Shown piece after piece: positions 20,778 to 29,799 of a stretch of DNA of 64,000 nt. Position numbers and translations under genes: made by a program. Source of the stretch: an uncultured Bacteroidota bacterium (lineage in GTDB: Bacteria > Bacteroidota > Bacteroidia > JABEUT01); NCBI GenBank assembly GCA_903863935.1, contig CAIPDV010000062.1, forward strand, positions 23,387 through 87,386, given 5' to 3'. Each line of letters opens with the position of its first letter. The stretch's first letter is position 1. The notes beneath the pieces are model-generated. The model did not search any database. It saw only the letters and a list, made by a program, of their open reading frames with translations, and was not told the origin of the DNA.

Positions 20778-21908
20778 CTATTTCTCCCCCGCAAACGCAT
20801 CCCAGCCTTTAGCACTCAGTGGGTGCAAGGTTCCGGTTTTATCGCGGAAGGAAACACCTTGGGCAGGTGTAACTATTTCTCCAATCCTCGTAATGGAATC
20901 AGTGAGTTTTAATTTTTCAAAATCTTTTGGTGAAACGGTGAAAAGCAATTCATAATCTTCTCCACCACTCAGTGCGTAGGACATAGCTTCTTTCTTAAAT
21001 TCACCTGCAACTTTCTTCACATTTTCGTGAATAGGTATGCGTTCTTCATCAATAACAGCGCCAATTCTACCATCTTCGCATAGATGATTAATTTCCGATG
21101 AAAGTCCATCGGAAATATCAATCATGGAAGTTGGAATAACATTGTGAGTTTTTAAAGTTTCAATAATATCAACCCTTGCATTGGGCATTAATTGCCTTTT
21201 CAATACATAATCGTAGCCTGTTAAATCGGGTCTGGCTTCGGGGTCGTTGGCAAAAATTTCTTTACCTCTGTTCAGCACCAACAGGCCTGAATAAGCTGCT
21301 CCCAGGTCTCCACTAACACAAATAATATCGCCCACTTGTGCAGTATTACGATAGGTAACGTGGTCTTTTTTTGCTTTACCCAAAATGGAAATATTAATCA
21401 CCATTCCGCTGTTGGAAGAAGTAGTATCTCCGCCTACTAAATCAACACCGTATTCCTCGCAAGCATAACGGATACCACGGTATAATTCTTCGAGAGCCTC
21501 AACAGAGTATTGGTTTGAAATACCTATGGATACAGTAATTTGGGTGGGCACTGCATTCATGGCACACATATCTGAAACATTTACCGCCACCGATTTGTAC
21601 CCTAAATGGCGGAGTGGAGTATAGGTCAAATCGAAATGCACACCTTCAGCCAGCATATCGGTGGAGAAGAGTATCACATAGTCTTTTTCGGGTTCTATAA
21701 CAGCAGCATCGTCCCCAACTCCTTTCAGGGAAGAAGGTTGCTTGAGTACAAACTTTTCAGTGAGTTTTTTAATCAATCCGAATTCCCCCAACGCATCTAT
21801 GCGGGTGTAACTCGGTTGTGCTTCCTGCTCCGATGATTGGTTTTCAATTTCCACCGTCTTTAATTTTTTGTTCAATTGCTGTTGTCGAAAATCCCGGAAC
21901 GAATTCAA
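20778..21908 (-). CDS. thiL: Thiamine-monophosphate kinase
   Basis: A 376-residue enzyme that phosphorylates thiamine phosphate to the active cofactor thiamine diphosphate. It shows the family motifs GVGDDAAVI, STDMLAEGVHFDLTYTP with LGYKSVAVNVSDMCAMN, VGGDTTSS, and ISDGLSSEINHL near the end. It ends with HPLSAKGWDAFAGEK, the segment that has been duplicated twice downstream. The start at 21908 overlaps the upstream heptose gene by 65 bp; a GTG at 21854, overlapping by 11 bp, gives a protein of 358 residues closer to the usual length and may be the true start. Last gene of the panD operon-like group. Confidence 0.92.
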   Translation of the reverse strand: MNSFRDFRQQQLNKKLKTVEIENQSSEQEAQPSYTRIDALGEFGLIKKLTEKFVLKQPSSLKGVGDDAAVIEPEKDYVILFSTDMLAEGVHFDLTYTPLRHLGYKSVAVNVSDMCAMNAVPTQITVSIGISNQYSVEALEELYRGIRYACEEYGVDLVGGDTTSSNSGMVINISILGKAKKDHVTYRNTAQVGDIICVSGDLGAAYSGLLVLNRGKEIFANDPEARPDLTGYDYVLKRQLMPNARVDIIETLKTHNVIPTSMIDISDGLSSEINHLCEDGRIGAVIDEERIPIHENVKKVAGEFKKEAMSYALSGGEDYELLFTVSPKDFEKLKLTDSITRIGEIVTPAQGVSFRDKTGTLHPLSAKGWDAFAGEK

Positions 21909-22344
21909 TGGAAATAACTTCTCCTCCGTTTGCCAACACTGTTTCGTGTCCTACAATTTGCTCAGGTTTCCAATCGCCGCCTTTCACCAGCACATGTGGC
22001 TGAACATTCTTAATTAATTCGGCAGGAGTTTCTTCATCAAAAATAATTACGGCTGAAACATGATGCAGCGAAGCGAGAATCAGAGCCCTCGAATCCTGAT
22101 CTTGTATTGGACGGTTGGCTCCTTTGTTTAATTTCTTTACCGATGCATCGGAGTTTAATCCTACAATAAGTATGTCTCCCAAATCGGCAGCCTGGCTGAG
22201 ATAAGTAACATGGCCTTTGTGTAAAATATCAAAGCACCCGTTGGTAAAAACAATTTTGCGGTCTTTGAATTTCCAGATGGCTATAGCCCTTTGCAGGTCT
22301 TCCCACTTATATATTTTCGACTGTATGAATTCCGGTTTTGTCAT
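21844..22344 (-). CDS. rfaE2: D-glycero-beta-D-manno-heptose 1-phosphate adenylyltransferase
   Basis: A 166-residue nucleotidyltransferase with the cytidylyltransferase-like signature VFTNGCFDILHKGHVTYLSQA (residues about 32-52) and LIVGLNSDASVKKLNKG, plus the C-terminal VKGGDWKPEQIVG. It makes ADP-heptose for the lipopolysaccharide inner core. This is the stand-alone form that corresponds to the C-terminal domain of HldE. It overlaps the LPG-synthase-like gene by 38 bp and thiL by 65 bp (or 11 bp), so the genes are tightly packed. Confidence 0.92.
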   Translation of the reverse strand: MTKPEFIQSKIYKWEDLQRAIAIWKFKDRKIVFTNGCFDILHKGHVTYLSQAADLGDILIVGLNSDASVKKLNKGANRPIQDQDSRALILASLHHVSAVIIFDEETPAELIKNVQPHVLVKGGDWKPEQIVGHETVLANGGEVISIEFVPGFSTTAIEQKIKDGGN

Positions 22345-23338
22345 CCTTATTAATTATTGGAAGTAGTAACAATGAAAGTAGCCCCAAAAATACAATTAAA
22401 ATAAGCTGCGAGCCCCACATGATCCATGCAAAGGTAAATGCATTGGCTGCGGATATCAGAAGCACGCTTACGAGTACGCTCTTTACAAGATACTGATAGG
22501 CTCCCATTCCGCCGGGAGTAGGCACTATTACACCTACAGTGCCGAAAATTAAAACAATAAGTGCATCCGATATGGTGAGGTGAGAGGTTTCGGCAATACA
22601 GAAGAAACATACGTATACCATGAGTAAATAACAGATCCAAATAGCAACGGAATAAAACCAGAAAAGCATAGGGCTCTTTAAATGGCCTACGCTTTTAATT
22701 CCTCCTAAAAAGTTACCGATGAATTTTTTTGCCGAACCAAATAGCTTGTCGCGTTTCTTGTATAAAAACCATGCACCTACTATTAAAACTGCCGCAATGG
22801 CAATGTAGATAATTGGATTAATATGACTATAGGAGTTCCATTTATCTTCGAGAAATGCGGTTCCTTTAGTCTTTACAATGGTATATACTTTACCATTCAG
22901 GTTCATTAATATCATCAGGATAAATAAGACGAACATAAGGAGTGTGTCAACTACCCTTTCCACAATTACGGTTCCAACCAGGCCCGGTAAATTGACCTTG
23001 CCATACTTGGCTAATACTACAGCTTTAAAGTATTCGCCAATCCTTGGTAGTCCATAGCTTGCCATATACCCAAGTATTACAGCGCAAAACGTATTAAAAA
23101 GCCCCGGTTTTTTGTCAATTGGCTCAATCAGGAGTTGCCAGCGAAGGGCCCGTAAAATATGGCTCAAAACTCCAATAGCCAGTGAAGCCCCAACCCAAAA
23201 ATAGTTAGCATCCAGGGCAGCTTGCTTAATGTTTTTCCAGTCGTCAGGGGTAATTTTCCTGACAATTAAATAAACAAGGCCTACTCCAATGCTTAAAAAA
23301 AGCAGGAACTTTAAAACGTTCTTCAGAATAGGATTCAA
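22307..23338 (-). CDS. Lysylphosphatidylglycerol synthase-like transmembrane protein
   Basis: A 343-residue protein with about eight membrane helices. The features SHILRALRWQLLIEP, MASYGLPRIGEYFKAVVLAKYGKV and VIVERVVDTLLMFVLF match the LPG_synthase_TM/UPF0104 (YbhN, AglD-like) family, and ends with LIFGTVGVIVPTPGGMGAYQYLV. Members are believed to be flippases or components of lipid or glycan export; the catalytic aminoacyl domain of MprF is absent. It starts 5 bp after the panD stop in the same direction, within the panD-to-thiL cluster. Confidence 0.85.
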   Translation of the reverse strand: MNPILKNVLKFLLFLSIGVGLVYLIVRKITPDDWKNIKQAALDANYFWVGASLAIGVLSHILRALRWQLLIEPIDKKPGLFNTFCAVILGYMASYGLPRIGEYFKAVVLAKYGKVNLPGLVGTVIVERVVDTLLMFVLFILMILMNLNGKVYTIVKTKGTAFLEDKWNSYSHINPIIYIAIAAVLIVGAWFLYKKRDKLFGSAKKFIGNFLGGIKSVGHLKSPMLFWFYSVAIWICYLLMVYVCFFCIAETSHLTISDALIVLIFGTVGVIVPTPGGMGAYQYLVKSVLVSVLLISAANAFTFAWIMWGSQLILIVFLGLLSLLLLPIINKDDKTGIHTVENI

Positions 23339-23343
23339 ATTAG

Positions 23344-23694
23344 TTATTTGAGTTTATTAGTCTGGTTGTCCGGATATACTAATAGGGGCTTATAGACTTT
23401 AGCCTCTTCAGGAGTCATTATGGCATAGGAAATAACAATAACCAGATCATCCACAAGTGCTTTGCGGGCAGCAGGTCCATTCAGGCAGATGATACCGGAA
23501 CCGCGGGCTCCTTTTATCACATAGGTTTCAAGCCTTTCGCCATTATTAATATTGACAATCTGCACCTTCTCATTCTCGAGCAGGCCGGCTGCATCCATTA
23601 AATCTTCGTCAATAGTAATGCTTCCAACGTAGTTGATATTAGCCTCGGTAACCCGAACACGGTGGAGTTTTGATTTTAATATAGTTAATAACAT
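23344..23694 (-). CDS. panD: Aspartate 1-decarboxylase precursor
   Basis: A 116-residue pyruvoyl enzyme that makes beta-alanine for pantothenate and coenzyme A. The self-cleavage site is Gly-Ser in [17 protein letters not shown] (residues about 22-24), and the remaining conserved blocks [22 protein letters not shown] (about 55-75) and DLVIVISYA are present. The ATG at 23694 gives the usual length, and a TAATTTTG box ends 6 bp upstream, making the longer open frame (three extra codons) unlikely and the message nearly leaderless. It is the first gene of a five- to eight-gene line toward thiL. Confidence 0.95.
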   Translation of the reverse strand: MLLTILKSKLHRVRVTEANINYVGSITIDEDLMDAAGLLENEKVQIVNINNGERLETYVIKGARGSGIICLNGPAARKALVDDLVIVISYAIMTPEEAKVYKPLLVYPDNQTNKLK

Positions 23695-23700
23695 AGGGCA

Positions 23701-23708
23701 CAAAATTA
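23701..23708 (-). promoter_or_regulatory. -7 promoter box of panD
   Basis: Minus-strand TAATTTTG, ending 6 bp upstream of the ATG at 23694; implies a leaderless transcript. Confidence 0.6.
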
Positions 23709-23751
23709 GACAAAATGCGGGATAATGGAAAATTACCTTAAAAATGCTTCC

Positions 23752-23759
23752 TATATTTG
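23752..23759 (+). promoter_or_regulatory. -7 promoter box of the 23764 lipoprotein
   Basis: TATATTTG ends 4 bp before the ATG at 23764, so the start cannot be the upstream in-frame ATG at 23725. Confidence 0.6.
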
Positions 23760-23763
23760 TAAG

Positions 23764-24102
23764 ATGAAGCTATTGTATTTGATGGTTGTTTTGGTTTTAT
23801 TTAGTTTGCTAACCGCTTGCGATGCTATACAAAAGGCAGATGGAATTGTGCTTGATAAGCAAAGCCACAAACCGCTAAGGGATGTGGTTATAGGTCAATC
23901 TGATCCGGATGGGCCCAAAAAAGATTTTTACGACAGCGACATACTAAACTCAGATTCCACAGGACATTATCACTATAATCAAATTGGAGGATCGGGCCGG
24001 TTTCATCTTTATTTCAGGAAAAGCGGTTATTTAACCCAAAAGGTTAATTATGAAGGAACACCCAAAGAGGATACCATATTCCTTGCCAGATCAGGCAACT
24101 AA
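23764..24102 (+). CDS. Small lipoprotein with carboxypeptidase-regulatory-like domain
   Basis: A 112-residue lipoprotein. Residues 1-19 form a signal peptide ending in the lipobox LLTAC, so Cys19 is lipidated and the protein is likely outer-membrane attached. The mature part [26 protein letters not shown] and later [26 protein letters not shown] matches a carboxypeptidase-regulatory-like beta sandwich. Its own partners are unknown. A promoter box directly before the ATG fixes the start at codon 14 of the longer frame. Convergent with nothing; followed by a 450-bp spacer. Confidence 0.75.
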   Translation: MKLLYLMVVLVLFSLLTACDAIQKADGIVLDKQSHKPLRDVVIGQSDPDGPKKDFYDSDILNSDSTGHYHYNQIGGSGRFHLYFRKSGYLTQKVNYEGTPKEDTIFLARSGN

Positions 24103-24205
24103 AGCTATTTTTTTAAATCTAATTTATTTCTCGTTTCACCCTACCGGTCCCGCCGCAACATTAAGTTTATGTCATGACTATTCGTTGTGGCAGGGGTATC
24201 GGTGA

Positions 24206-24346
24206 GTCTCACCCACACAAGACAACCCTTTTCTTTATACTATTCCCGATGAAGCCCTCACGGGAAATTTCAAAGTCCAGGGGAAACCAATAGTAACCAT
24301 GGATGAGTGTATTTTTAATATCAATGTTGTTGAAGTTGCTTCTTAA
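24206..24346 (+). pseudogene. Possible decayed gene 3' end
   Basis: A 46-codon open stretch without a start, reading DNPFLYTIPDEALTGNFKVQ and MDECIFNINVVEVAS before TAA. The codon composition looks coding and the end is well shaped, but no family is recognised and an in-frame stop precedes it. It may be the remaining 3' end of a lost gene. Confidence 0.3.
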
Positions 24347-24417
24347 ACGACTGTTATTAAATTCATATACTTTAACGGTAGTTACCATATTCTGAAAAAT
24401 GCTTCACTACAAAGAAA

Positions 24418-24452
24418 AATAATTCCACTATACTTTACTATAGTGAATTATT
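24418..24452. promoter_or_regulatory. Hairpin AATAATTC-C-ACTATA...TATAGTGAATTATT
   Basis: Stem of 14 pairs with one bulged C and a 6-nt loop, followed by two copies of TTGAATGGTA (24451 and 24472). It is AT-rich and lacks a T-run; possible operator of the divergent GH92 or lipoprotein region, or a repeat. Confidence 0.5.
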
Positions 24453-24549
24453 GAATGGTAGGATTTACTTATTGAATGGTATGTTTTTGCCTGTAACTGG
24501 TAAAAAATACCCTTTTATTGGTATTTTGGCCCGTTTTTAGGGTAACTAT

Positions 24550-27489
24550 CTACTCAACAGATATTTCATCGATAAATATCCAGGAATTGCCTCCTGCACC
24601 CGGATGCCACGAGGGTAATTTGCCATAGTTTTTTGCGAACACTTTTACATATCGTGCATTTTGCGGAGTTATATCGCCACCCAACGTTTGAATTGATGCC
24701 GAATTATCATTATCGGCTTGTTTATTTACGCTGTGGATTACAGACCGATAGTTTATGTTATCAGCCGAAAGAGAAATATCCACAGAGCGTGGCATCATGA
24801 TCCAACTGCCTACATCCTGTAGAAATTCGGCAGTTACTTTTTTTACCAATTGAATTTTTCCAAGATCAACAATAGCTTCGAAGTCCATGCCCTGATAGCC
24901 TTGCCACTTGCCTGTACTGAAATCGGTTGTACCATGCTGGTAATCTATTAATGCATCCGCTCCGCCTGCAGTATATTGGTTGTCCGGTTGTGAAATCAAT
25001 CGGATTGTTCTTCCTCCGGGAACTTTAACATAACATCCCGAATTTGCCATGCTTCCTATTCCATCCCGGGTAAGCCAGGCCATCACACATCCCGAAGATG
25101 TCATATAAAAAGGCTTTTTATAGAGTTGGGGCATACTTCCATGCACCGAATCAAAAATAGAATAGCGGATAGTGTCGTGTGAAGTGTAGCCTTTTAGTGC
25201 AACTTCAACAGAATCGGAAAATGTGAAATTCCCGTTTTCGAAATAAGGTTGTGGAACTACATCGTTAAATCCCAGTGAATCTTTTGGAATATCATTTCCT
25301 GTTCCCCATTCAGTTGTGAATTCATTACCAACAGTTAGATTAAGCTTGCCGCCTTTAATCAGATCAGCATAATCAATAAATGATTTCCGGTAATCGGTAC
25401 CATCCAATTTTGCAGAGTTAATGTATTTCGCATTTGGTTTTGTGAAATTTGAAACAATCGTAAATGATTTTCCGGATTCAAAATTTATTTTCACGGTATC
25501 GAACAAAGGAGTAGTAATTACCATTTGTCCGTCTCCGGGACATACCTGGTAAAGGCCCATTGCTGCCATTACATACCATGCCGACATTTGTCCGCAGTCT
25601 TCATTGCCGCATAATCCGTCAGGTCCTGAAGTATACATGGCTTCAATCTGTCTTACATATTCAGCCGTTTTCCAGGGCTGGCCCAAATAATTAAATAAGA
25701 AGGCCATGTGATGACTCGGTTCATTGCCTTGCGCATACTGACCAATCATACCACTGATGTCAACTTGCTCTCTGCCGGTGGTTTTAGATGAAACATGAAA
25801 AAGGCTGTCGAGTTTTGTTGCCATTTTTTCCTTGCTTCCGTATAGTTTAATTAACCCATTTATATCATCTGGCGGATTGAAAGTATATTGCCATGAATTC
25901 GCTTCGGTGTAATTGAAATCAACCTGTCTCGGGTCGAATGGTTTGTACCATGCACCATTCGATTTAGCGCGCATGAAACCTGTTGTCGGGTCGAAAAGAT
26001 TTTTATAATTTTCAGCAAGGAGCATGTATTCTGCATAGTCTTCTTTATTCCCGATAGCCTTTGCGAATTGAGCAATACACCAATCATCATATGAATATTC
26101 CAATGTTTTGGAAACAGATTCACGCTCCTTATCCGAAGGAATATACCCGTAATGTCTGAATGCCCTCAATCCTCTCCAGCCCGCATTGGCACTATGTTTC
26201 ATAGCTTTCAATGCTTCCTGCGCATCAAACCCACGTAGGCCTTTCATATAAGCATCTACAATAACTGGCACTGAATGATAACCAATCATACAATTGGTTT
26301 CGTTTGCGGAAAGCTCCCATATCGGCAGGTTCCCGCTTTGTTCATATTGACGCAAAAAGGTTTGAATGAATTCCTGGTCCAGCGTCGGTTCTATCAAAGT
26401 CATAAGAGGGTGTTCTGCTCTGTAGGTGTCCCACAAAGAGAAAACAGTGTATACATTATACCCTTTAGCAACGTGCTTTTTCAGGTCACGGCCCAGATAA
26501 TCTCCGTTAACATCGGTGTACAAACTTGGATGTATCGCAGTATGGTAAAGGGCTGTATAGAAGGTTGCCATAAGTGATTTATCATTTGATGAAACCTGAA
26601 TTTTATTCAGATAATCATTCCATGCAGTTTCTGTTTTATGTTGCGTTCCTTCAAAATCCCAATTAGGAATTTCTGTGGTCAAATTAAGAGCTGCATTGGC
26701 AGCACTAACTCCAGAGATGCCTACTCTTACTAATATTTTATCGCTGTGATTAAATCCAAAAATGACTTTTATATTTTTAGCATTATAAACCTTTTTACAT
26801 TCTACCTGTTTGTTATCGCGGAATAACTCTTCGTTTTTAAAAGGTTTGGAAAAGCGTATATCGAAGTATACAATTTGGTCTTTAGCCCAGGATCTGGAAC
26901 GGCGAAATCCGCAGACTTCCGTATCACTCACAAAAGTGATTTCAGAGCCCAGCACTTCATCTCTGTGTTGCAAATCCAATACAATAAGACAGGAATCTTT
27001 TTTAGGATAGGTGTACCTGTGAATACCCGCTCTCTGGCTAACGGTCAACTCTGCTTTTATCCAGCCATTGGTGAGCAAAACAGAATAATATCCTGCCGAA
27101 GCTTTTTCGTTTTTGTGCGAAAAGCCCGAAGAATAGGAGCCCAACAGCACACCATCAGGGCTTTTTGCATTATATATCACCGGCACGGGCATTAATGAAA
27201 TATCTCCCCAATCGAGGCAGCCGGTACCACTTAAGTGTGTATGTGTGAAACCATAAATTACACTATCGGAATAATGATAACCGGAGCAACCGTCCCAGCC
27301 ATCTAAGCGTGTATCCGGGCTCAACTGCATCATGCCAAAAGGGTAACATGCACCGGGAAATGTATGCCCGTGCAGGGCTGTGCCAACAAATGGATTTACA
27401 TACGGAACAAGATTTTTTTGTTGTGCAGCAATGCTTAATGAAAGTATGCAGAGAAACGAAAGGGTTTTTAATTTCTTCAAAATATGCAA
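24550..27489 (-). CDS. Glycoside hydrolase family 92 (alpha-mannosidase)-like protein
   Basis: A 979-residue secreted enzyme. Signal peptide 1-22. The GH92 N-terminal domain begins NLVPYVNPFVGTALHGHTFPGA and DGWDGCSGYHYSD (residues about 26-70), and the catalytic (alpha/alpha)6 part ends with the conserved EPSHHMAFLFNY, TGPDGLCGNEDCGQMSAWYV region (about 615-665). The last 170 residues contain a discoidin/F5-8-like carbohydrate-binding module (LGGDITPQNARYVKVFAKNYG ending HPGAGGNSWIFIDEISVE). It cleaves exo alpha-mannose residues of N-glycans or fungal mannans. No SusCD-like genes are near, so it is not in a typical polysaccharide locus. Confidence 0.92.
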   Translation of the reverse strand: MHILKKLKTLSFLCILSLSIAAQQKNLVPYVNPFVGTALHGHTFPGACYPFGMMQLSPDTRLDGWDGCSGYHYSDSVIYGFTHTHLSGTGCLDWGDISLMPVPVIYNAKSPDGVLLGSYSSGFSHKNEKASAGYYSVLLTNGWIKAELTVSQRAGIHRYTYPKKDSCLIVLDLQHRDEVLGSEITFVSDTEVCGFRRSRSWAKDQIVYFDIRFSKPFKNEELFRDNKQVECKKVYNAKNIKVIFGFNHSDKILVRVGISGVSAANAALNLTTEIPNWDFEGTQHKTETAWNDYLNKIQVSSNDKSLMATFYTALYHTAIHPSLYTDVNGDYLGRDLKKHVAKGYNVYTVFSLWDTYRAEHPLMTLIEPTLDQEFIQTFLRQYEQSGNLPIWELSANETNCMIGYHSVPVIVDAYMKGLRGFDAQEALKAMKHSANAGWRGLRAFRHYGYIPSDKERESVSKTLEYSYDDWCIAQFAKAIGNKEDYAEYMLLAENYKNLFDPTTGFMRAKSNGAWYKPFDPRQVDFNYTEANSWQYTFNPPDDINGLIKLYGSKEKMATKLDSLFHVSSKTTGREQVDISGMIGQYAQGNEPSHHMAFLFNYLGQPWKTAEYVRQIEAMYTSGPDGLCGNEDCGQMSAWYVMAAMGLYQVCPGDGQMVITTPLFDTVKINFESGKSFTIVSNFTKPNAKYINSAKLDGTDYRKSFIDYADLIKGGKLNLTVGNEFTTEWGTGNDIPKDSLGFNDVVPQPYFENGNFTFSDSVEVALKGYTSHDTIRYSIFDSVHGSMPQLYKKPFYMTSSGCVMAWLTRDGIGSMANSGCYVKVPGGRTIRLISQPDNQYTAGGADALIDYQHGTTDFSTGKWQGYQGMDFEAIVDLGKIQLVKKVTAEFLQDVGSWIMMPRSVDISLSADNINYRSVIHSVNKQADNDNSASIQTLGGDITPQNARYVKVFAKNYGKLPSWHPGAGGNSWIFIDEISVE

Positions 27490-27557
27490 GTGTTTGTAAG
27501 GGCGAATTTAGGAATAATTAGGCAGTTGCTTCAGATATAAAAGACTAAGAATAGTAA

Positions 27558-28454
27558 TTAAGAATTAGTGTATTTCTTAATATTTACAAAACTACTGAAA
27601 GAAACACCACTGCCGAATTGTTCCAAAGTTTTATAAATTGGCAAGGAATTATATTGCCTTTCCAGTTTGTCTGAATTTTCTTGGCTTAATTTCTTAAGGT
27701 TAGGTAATTCATCTTCAAAATTTTCAAAATAACTACCGAGCTGACTCATAACTGTTTCATAGCCTATAACACCAAAGAATTCAACCGTTTTGAATATTTT
27801 TTTTATTTTCTTATCAATAATGATATAATCAACTGGAGGGAGAATTATTGGAAGATGTTTAGGCCAAACACAAGCCGTATATAATTGTCCATCGTCTTTG
27901 TTTTTTATTACAAAATATCCTGGTACAAAGATGTCCTCCGTTATACTATTCTGTAAACTCCCTCTCTTAAATTGAAATGACCATAAATAATTTGATTTTT
28001 CAAGCTCTAAATAATCCAATTTCAATTCTTCTAAAAGTTTTTTCGCAGCCATGGTATTGAGCCGCATCCATAAATCTTGTAAATTACCAATTGGAAATTT
28101 TGTAGGAAATGCTCCCTCTTGTGGGTCAAAAACAAACAAATCTAAGTCAGATACAAATTTGTCAATAATTGGAAAGGCTTCAAGGCCGAAAAATTGTGGT
28201 CTTCCAAAATTGATATTAAAAAGGAAATTTAAATTAGTGAACCCATTAAATTTATCATAAAATTCAATGTCCTCAGGTTCTGAATTAGGCTCATTATTAT
28301 CAAATGAGAAATATACACCAGTGGCTTCATTATCATAAAACCATTGGTGATTTTCACTTTTAATAAAAGGAATATTGTTTGTTAAGTAGTTGGCAACATC
28401 TTCTTCGGTTATCCTACTTTGATTGCTTTTATAAAAGTATAAATCAAAACTCAT
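27558..28454 (-). CDS. Protein of unknown function, 298 residues
   Basis: Starts MSFDLYFYKSNQSRITEEDV, followed by about 280 residues rich in aromatic and acidic amino acids. No membrane segment or signal is seen. The N-terminal phrase resembles a poorly described Bacteroidota family that often acts as an immunity or hypothetical protein; I cannot assign it. Isolated between the GH92 gene and a glycosyltransferase on the same strand; a 10-bp gap to the glycosyltransferase suggests it may end that operon. A cytosolic accessory protein is the neutral reading. Confidence 0.55.
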   Translation of the reverse strand: MSFDLYFYKSNQSRITEEDVANYLTNNIPFIKSENHQWFYDNEATGVYFSFDNNEPNSEPEDIEFYDKFNGFTNLNFLFNINFGRPQFFGLEAFPIIDKFVSDLDLFVFDPQEGAFPTKFPIGNLQDLWMRLNTMAAKKLLEELKLDYLELEKSNYLWSFQFKRGSLQNSITEDIFVPGYFVIKNKDDGQLYTACVWPKHLPIILPPVDYIIIDKKIKKIFKTVEFFGVIGYETVMSQLGSYFENFEDELPNLKKLSQENSDKLERQYNSLPIYKTLEQFGSGVSFSSFVNIKKYTNS

Positions 28455-28464
28455 AACCTTTCAA

Positions 28465-29799
28465 TTATGAAGTTATCCCATTCAACACCTCCGCCACCTC
28501 TCCTGTAAGCATCTTCCTTGAATATTTTTCAATGTTTACGCTTTCACAGAGTAAATTGCTTTGTTTGTATTTGTTGTAAAAATAAAGGATGTTAGCTTCC
28601 AGTGTTTTGCTGTCTTCGTAACCGGAGATAAGTCCGCCATTGGTTTCTTCCAGAATTTTATCTGCATCTCCGCCTTTTGGTCCAATACAGAGTATTGGGC
28701 GTTTTGCCGCAAAGTATTCAAACAGTTTTCCGGTAGTAATCCCCATTGCATTGGGTGTATTATTAATGAGCAATAACAGCACCTGCGATTTTTTTTGAAC
28801 CTGGGTTACTTCCGCATGAGTGAGGTATGGAGTCTTCTCCATGTAGGGTTTCAGCCCATTGTTTTCGATATCTTCGGTAACAGCAATATCAGTCTTACCG
28901 ACTAATTTCAGTTGGAAGTCATTTGCAAAATCACTGTTTTCTTTTAAAATCTTAGCCAGTGTTTTCCAAAGTATGCCCGGATTGCGGCTCTTGTCAAGCG
29001 TTCCAATGTATACAATACTGAATTTTTTATCGGCTTCTACTTTCTCTTCGGTGTAATCATCAGGGTCGTAGCCATTGGAGATGAACTTAAATTTATTGTG
29101 AATTTCAGGAGTGAATTTTCCACCCATATCCTTTTTCAAAAGTTCCTCCAGCTCATCCAGCCATGTTTTTCCTACACAGGTAACTACATCCGCATTTTTC
29201 AAAACATCCAATTCTAAGCGTTTGTGTTTGTGGTCTGCAAAAGGAGTCAACATCAATTTAGAATAGAAATCAATATTGGTCCATGGGTCCCTGAAATCAG
29301 CCATCCATGGGATGTTCAACTTTCTTTTTAAGCCCAGTGCAATGAGTTGCATACTATGTGGTGGTCCTGTAGAAATTATGGCATCAACCGGATTATCTTT
29401 TAAATAATTTACAAGATAGTTGATAGAAGGTTTCACCCAGAATTTCCGTGCATCGGGTATGAAAAAGTTCCCACGTATCCATACAGCAATCTTTTCAAAT
29501 TTCTTTGGTTTCTTTGATTCCGTAAGGAAAGCGGCATTTATTTTCTTATCTTTTTTTTGGCCAATGAATACTTTATAAAAAGTATAAGGCTCCCAAATTT
29601 TTGTCTTTATTACCGTAAGGTTTTTGGGAATATCTTTTTGTAATGAGGGGTCGTTATCCGGCGATTCAGGATTTTCAGGCGTGTAGATAATAGGTTCCCA
29701 ACCAAAGTCACGCAGGTACTTGGTAAATTTCAGCCAACGCTGAACACCTGCGCCTCCGCTGGGCGGCCAGTAATAAGTAATGATAAGGACCTTTTTCAT
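28465..29799 (-). CDS. Glycosyltransferase, GT4-like
   Basis: A 444-residue protein. The start MKKVLIITYYWPPSGGAGVQRWLKF is the classic GT-B N-terminal fold of bacterial capsule or surface polysaccharide transferases. The C-terminal half has the Rossmann nucleotide-binding domain with SIVYIGTLDKSRNPGILWKT and KLFEYFAAKRPILCIGP (residues about 363-378), the usual donor-binding region. Donor sugar and acceptor cannot be named. It overlaps the upstream YfhO gene by 4 bp, so the two are translationally coupled; a common role in surface lipid or glycan synthesis is inferred. Confidence 0.85.
   Translation of the reverse strand: MKKVLIITYYWPPSGGAGVQRWLKFTKYLRDFGWEPIIYTPENPESPDNDPSLQKDIPKNLTVIKTKIWEPYTFYKVFIGQKKDKKINAAFLTESKKPKKFEKIAVWIRGNFFIPDARKFWVKPSINYLVNYLKDNPVDAIISTGPPHSMQLIALGLKRKLNIPWMADFRDPWTNIDFYSKLMLTPFADHKHKRLELDVLKNADVVTCVGKTWLDELEELLKKDMGGKFTPEIHNKFKFISNGYDPDDYTEEKVEADKKFSIVYIGTLDKSRNPGILWKTLAKILKENSDFANDFQLKLVGKTDIAVTEDIENNGLKPYMEKTPYLTHAEVTQVQKKSQVLLLLINNTPNAMGITTGKLFEYFAAKRPILCIGPKGGDADKILEETNGGLISGYEDSKTLEANILYFYNKYKQSNLLCESVNIEKYSRKMLTGEVAEVLNGITS

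Larger units (their letters stand above)
24103..24549. other. Intergenic spacer with a gene remnant and a hairpin
   Basis: Between the lipoprotein and the GH92 gene. It contains an 18-bp match to the thiL-downstream sequence (24114-24131), a possible decayed C-terminus (24206-24346) and a hairpin (24418-24452). No intact gene is seen. Confidence 0.6.
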
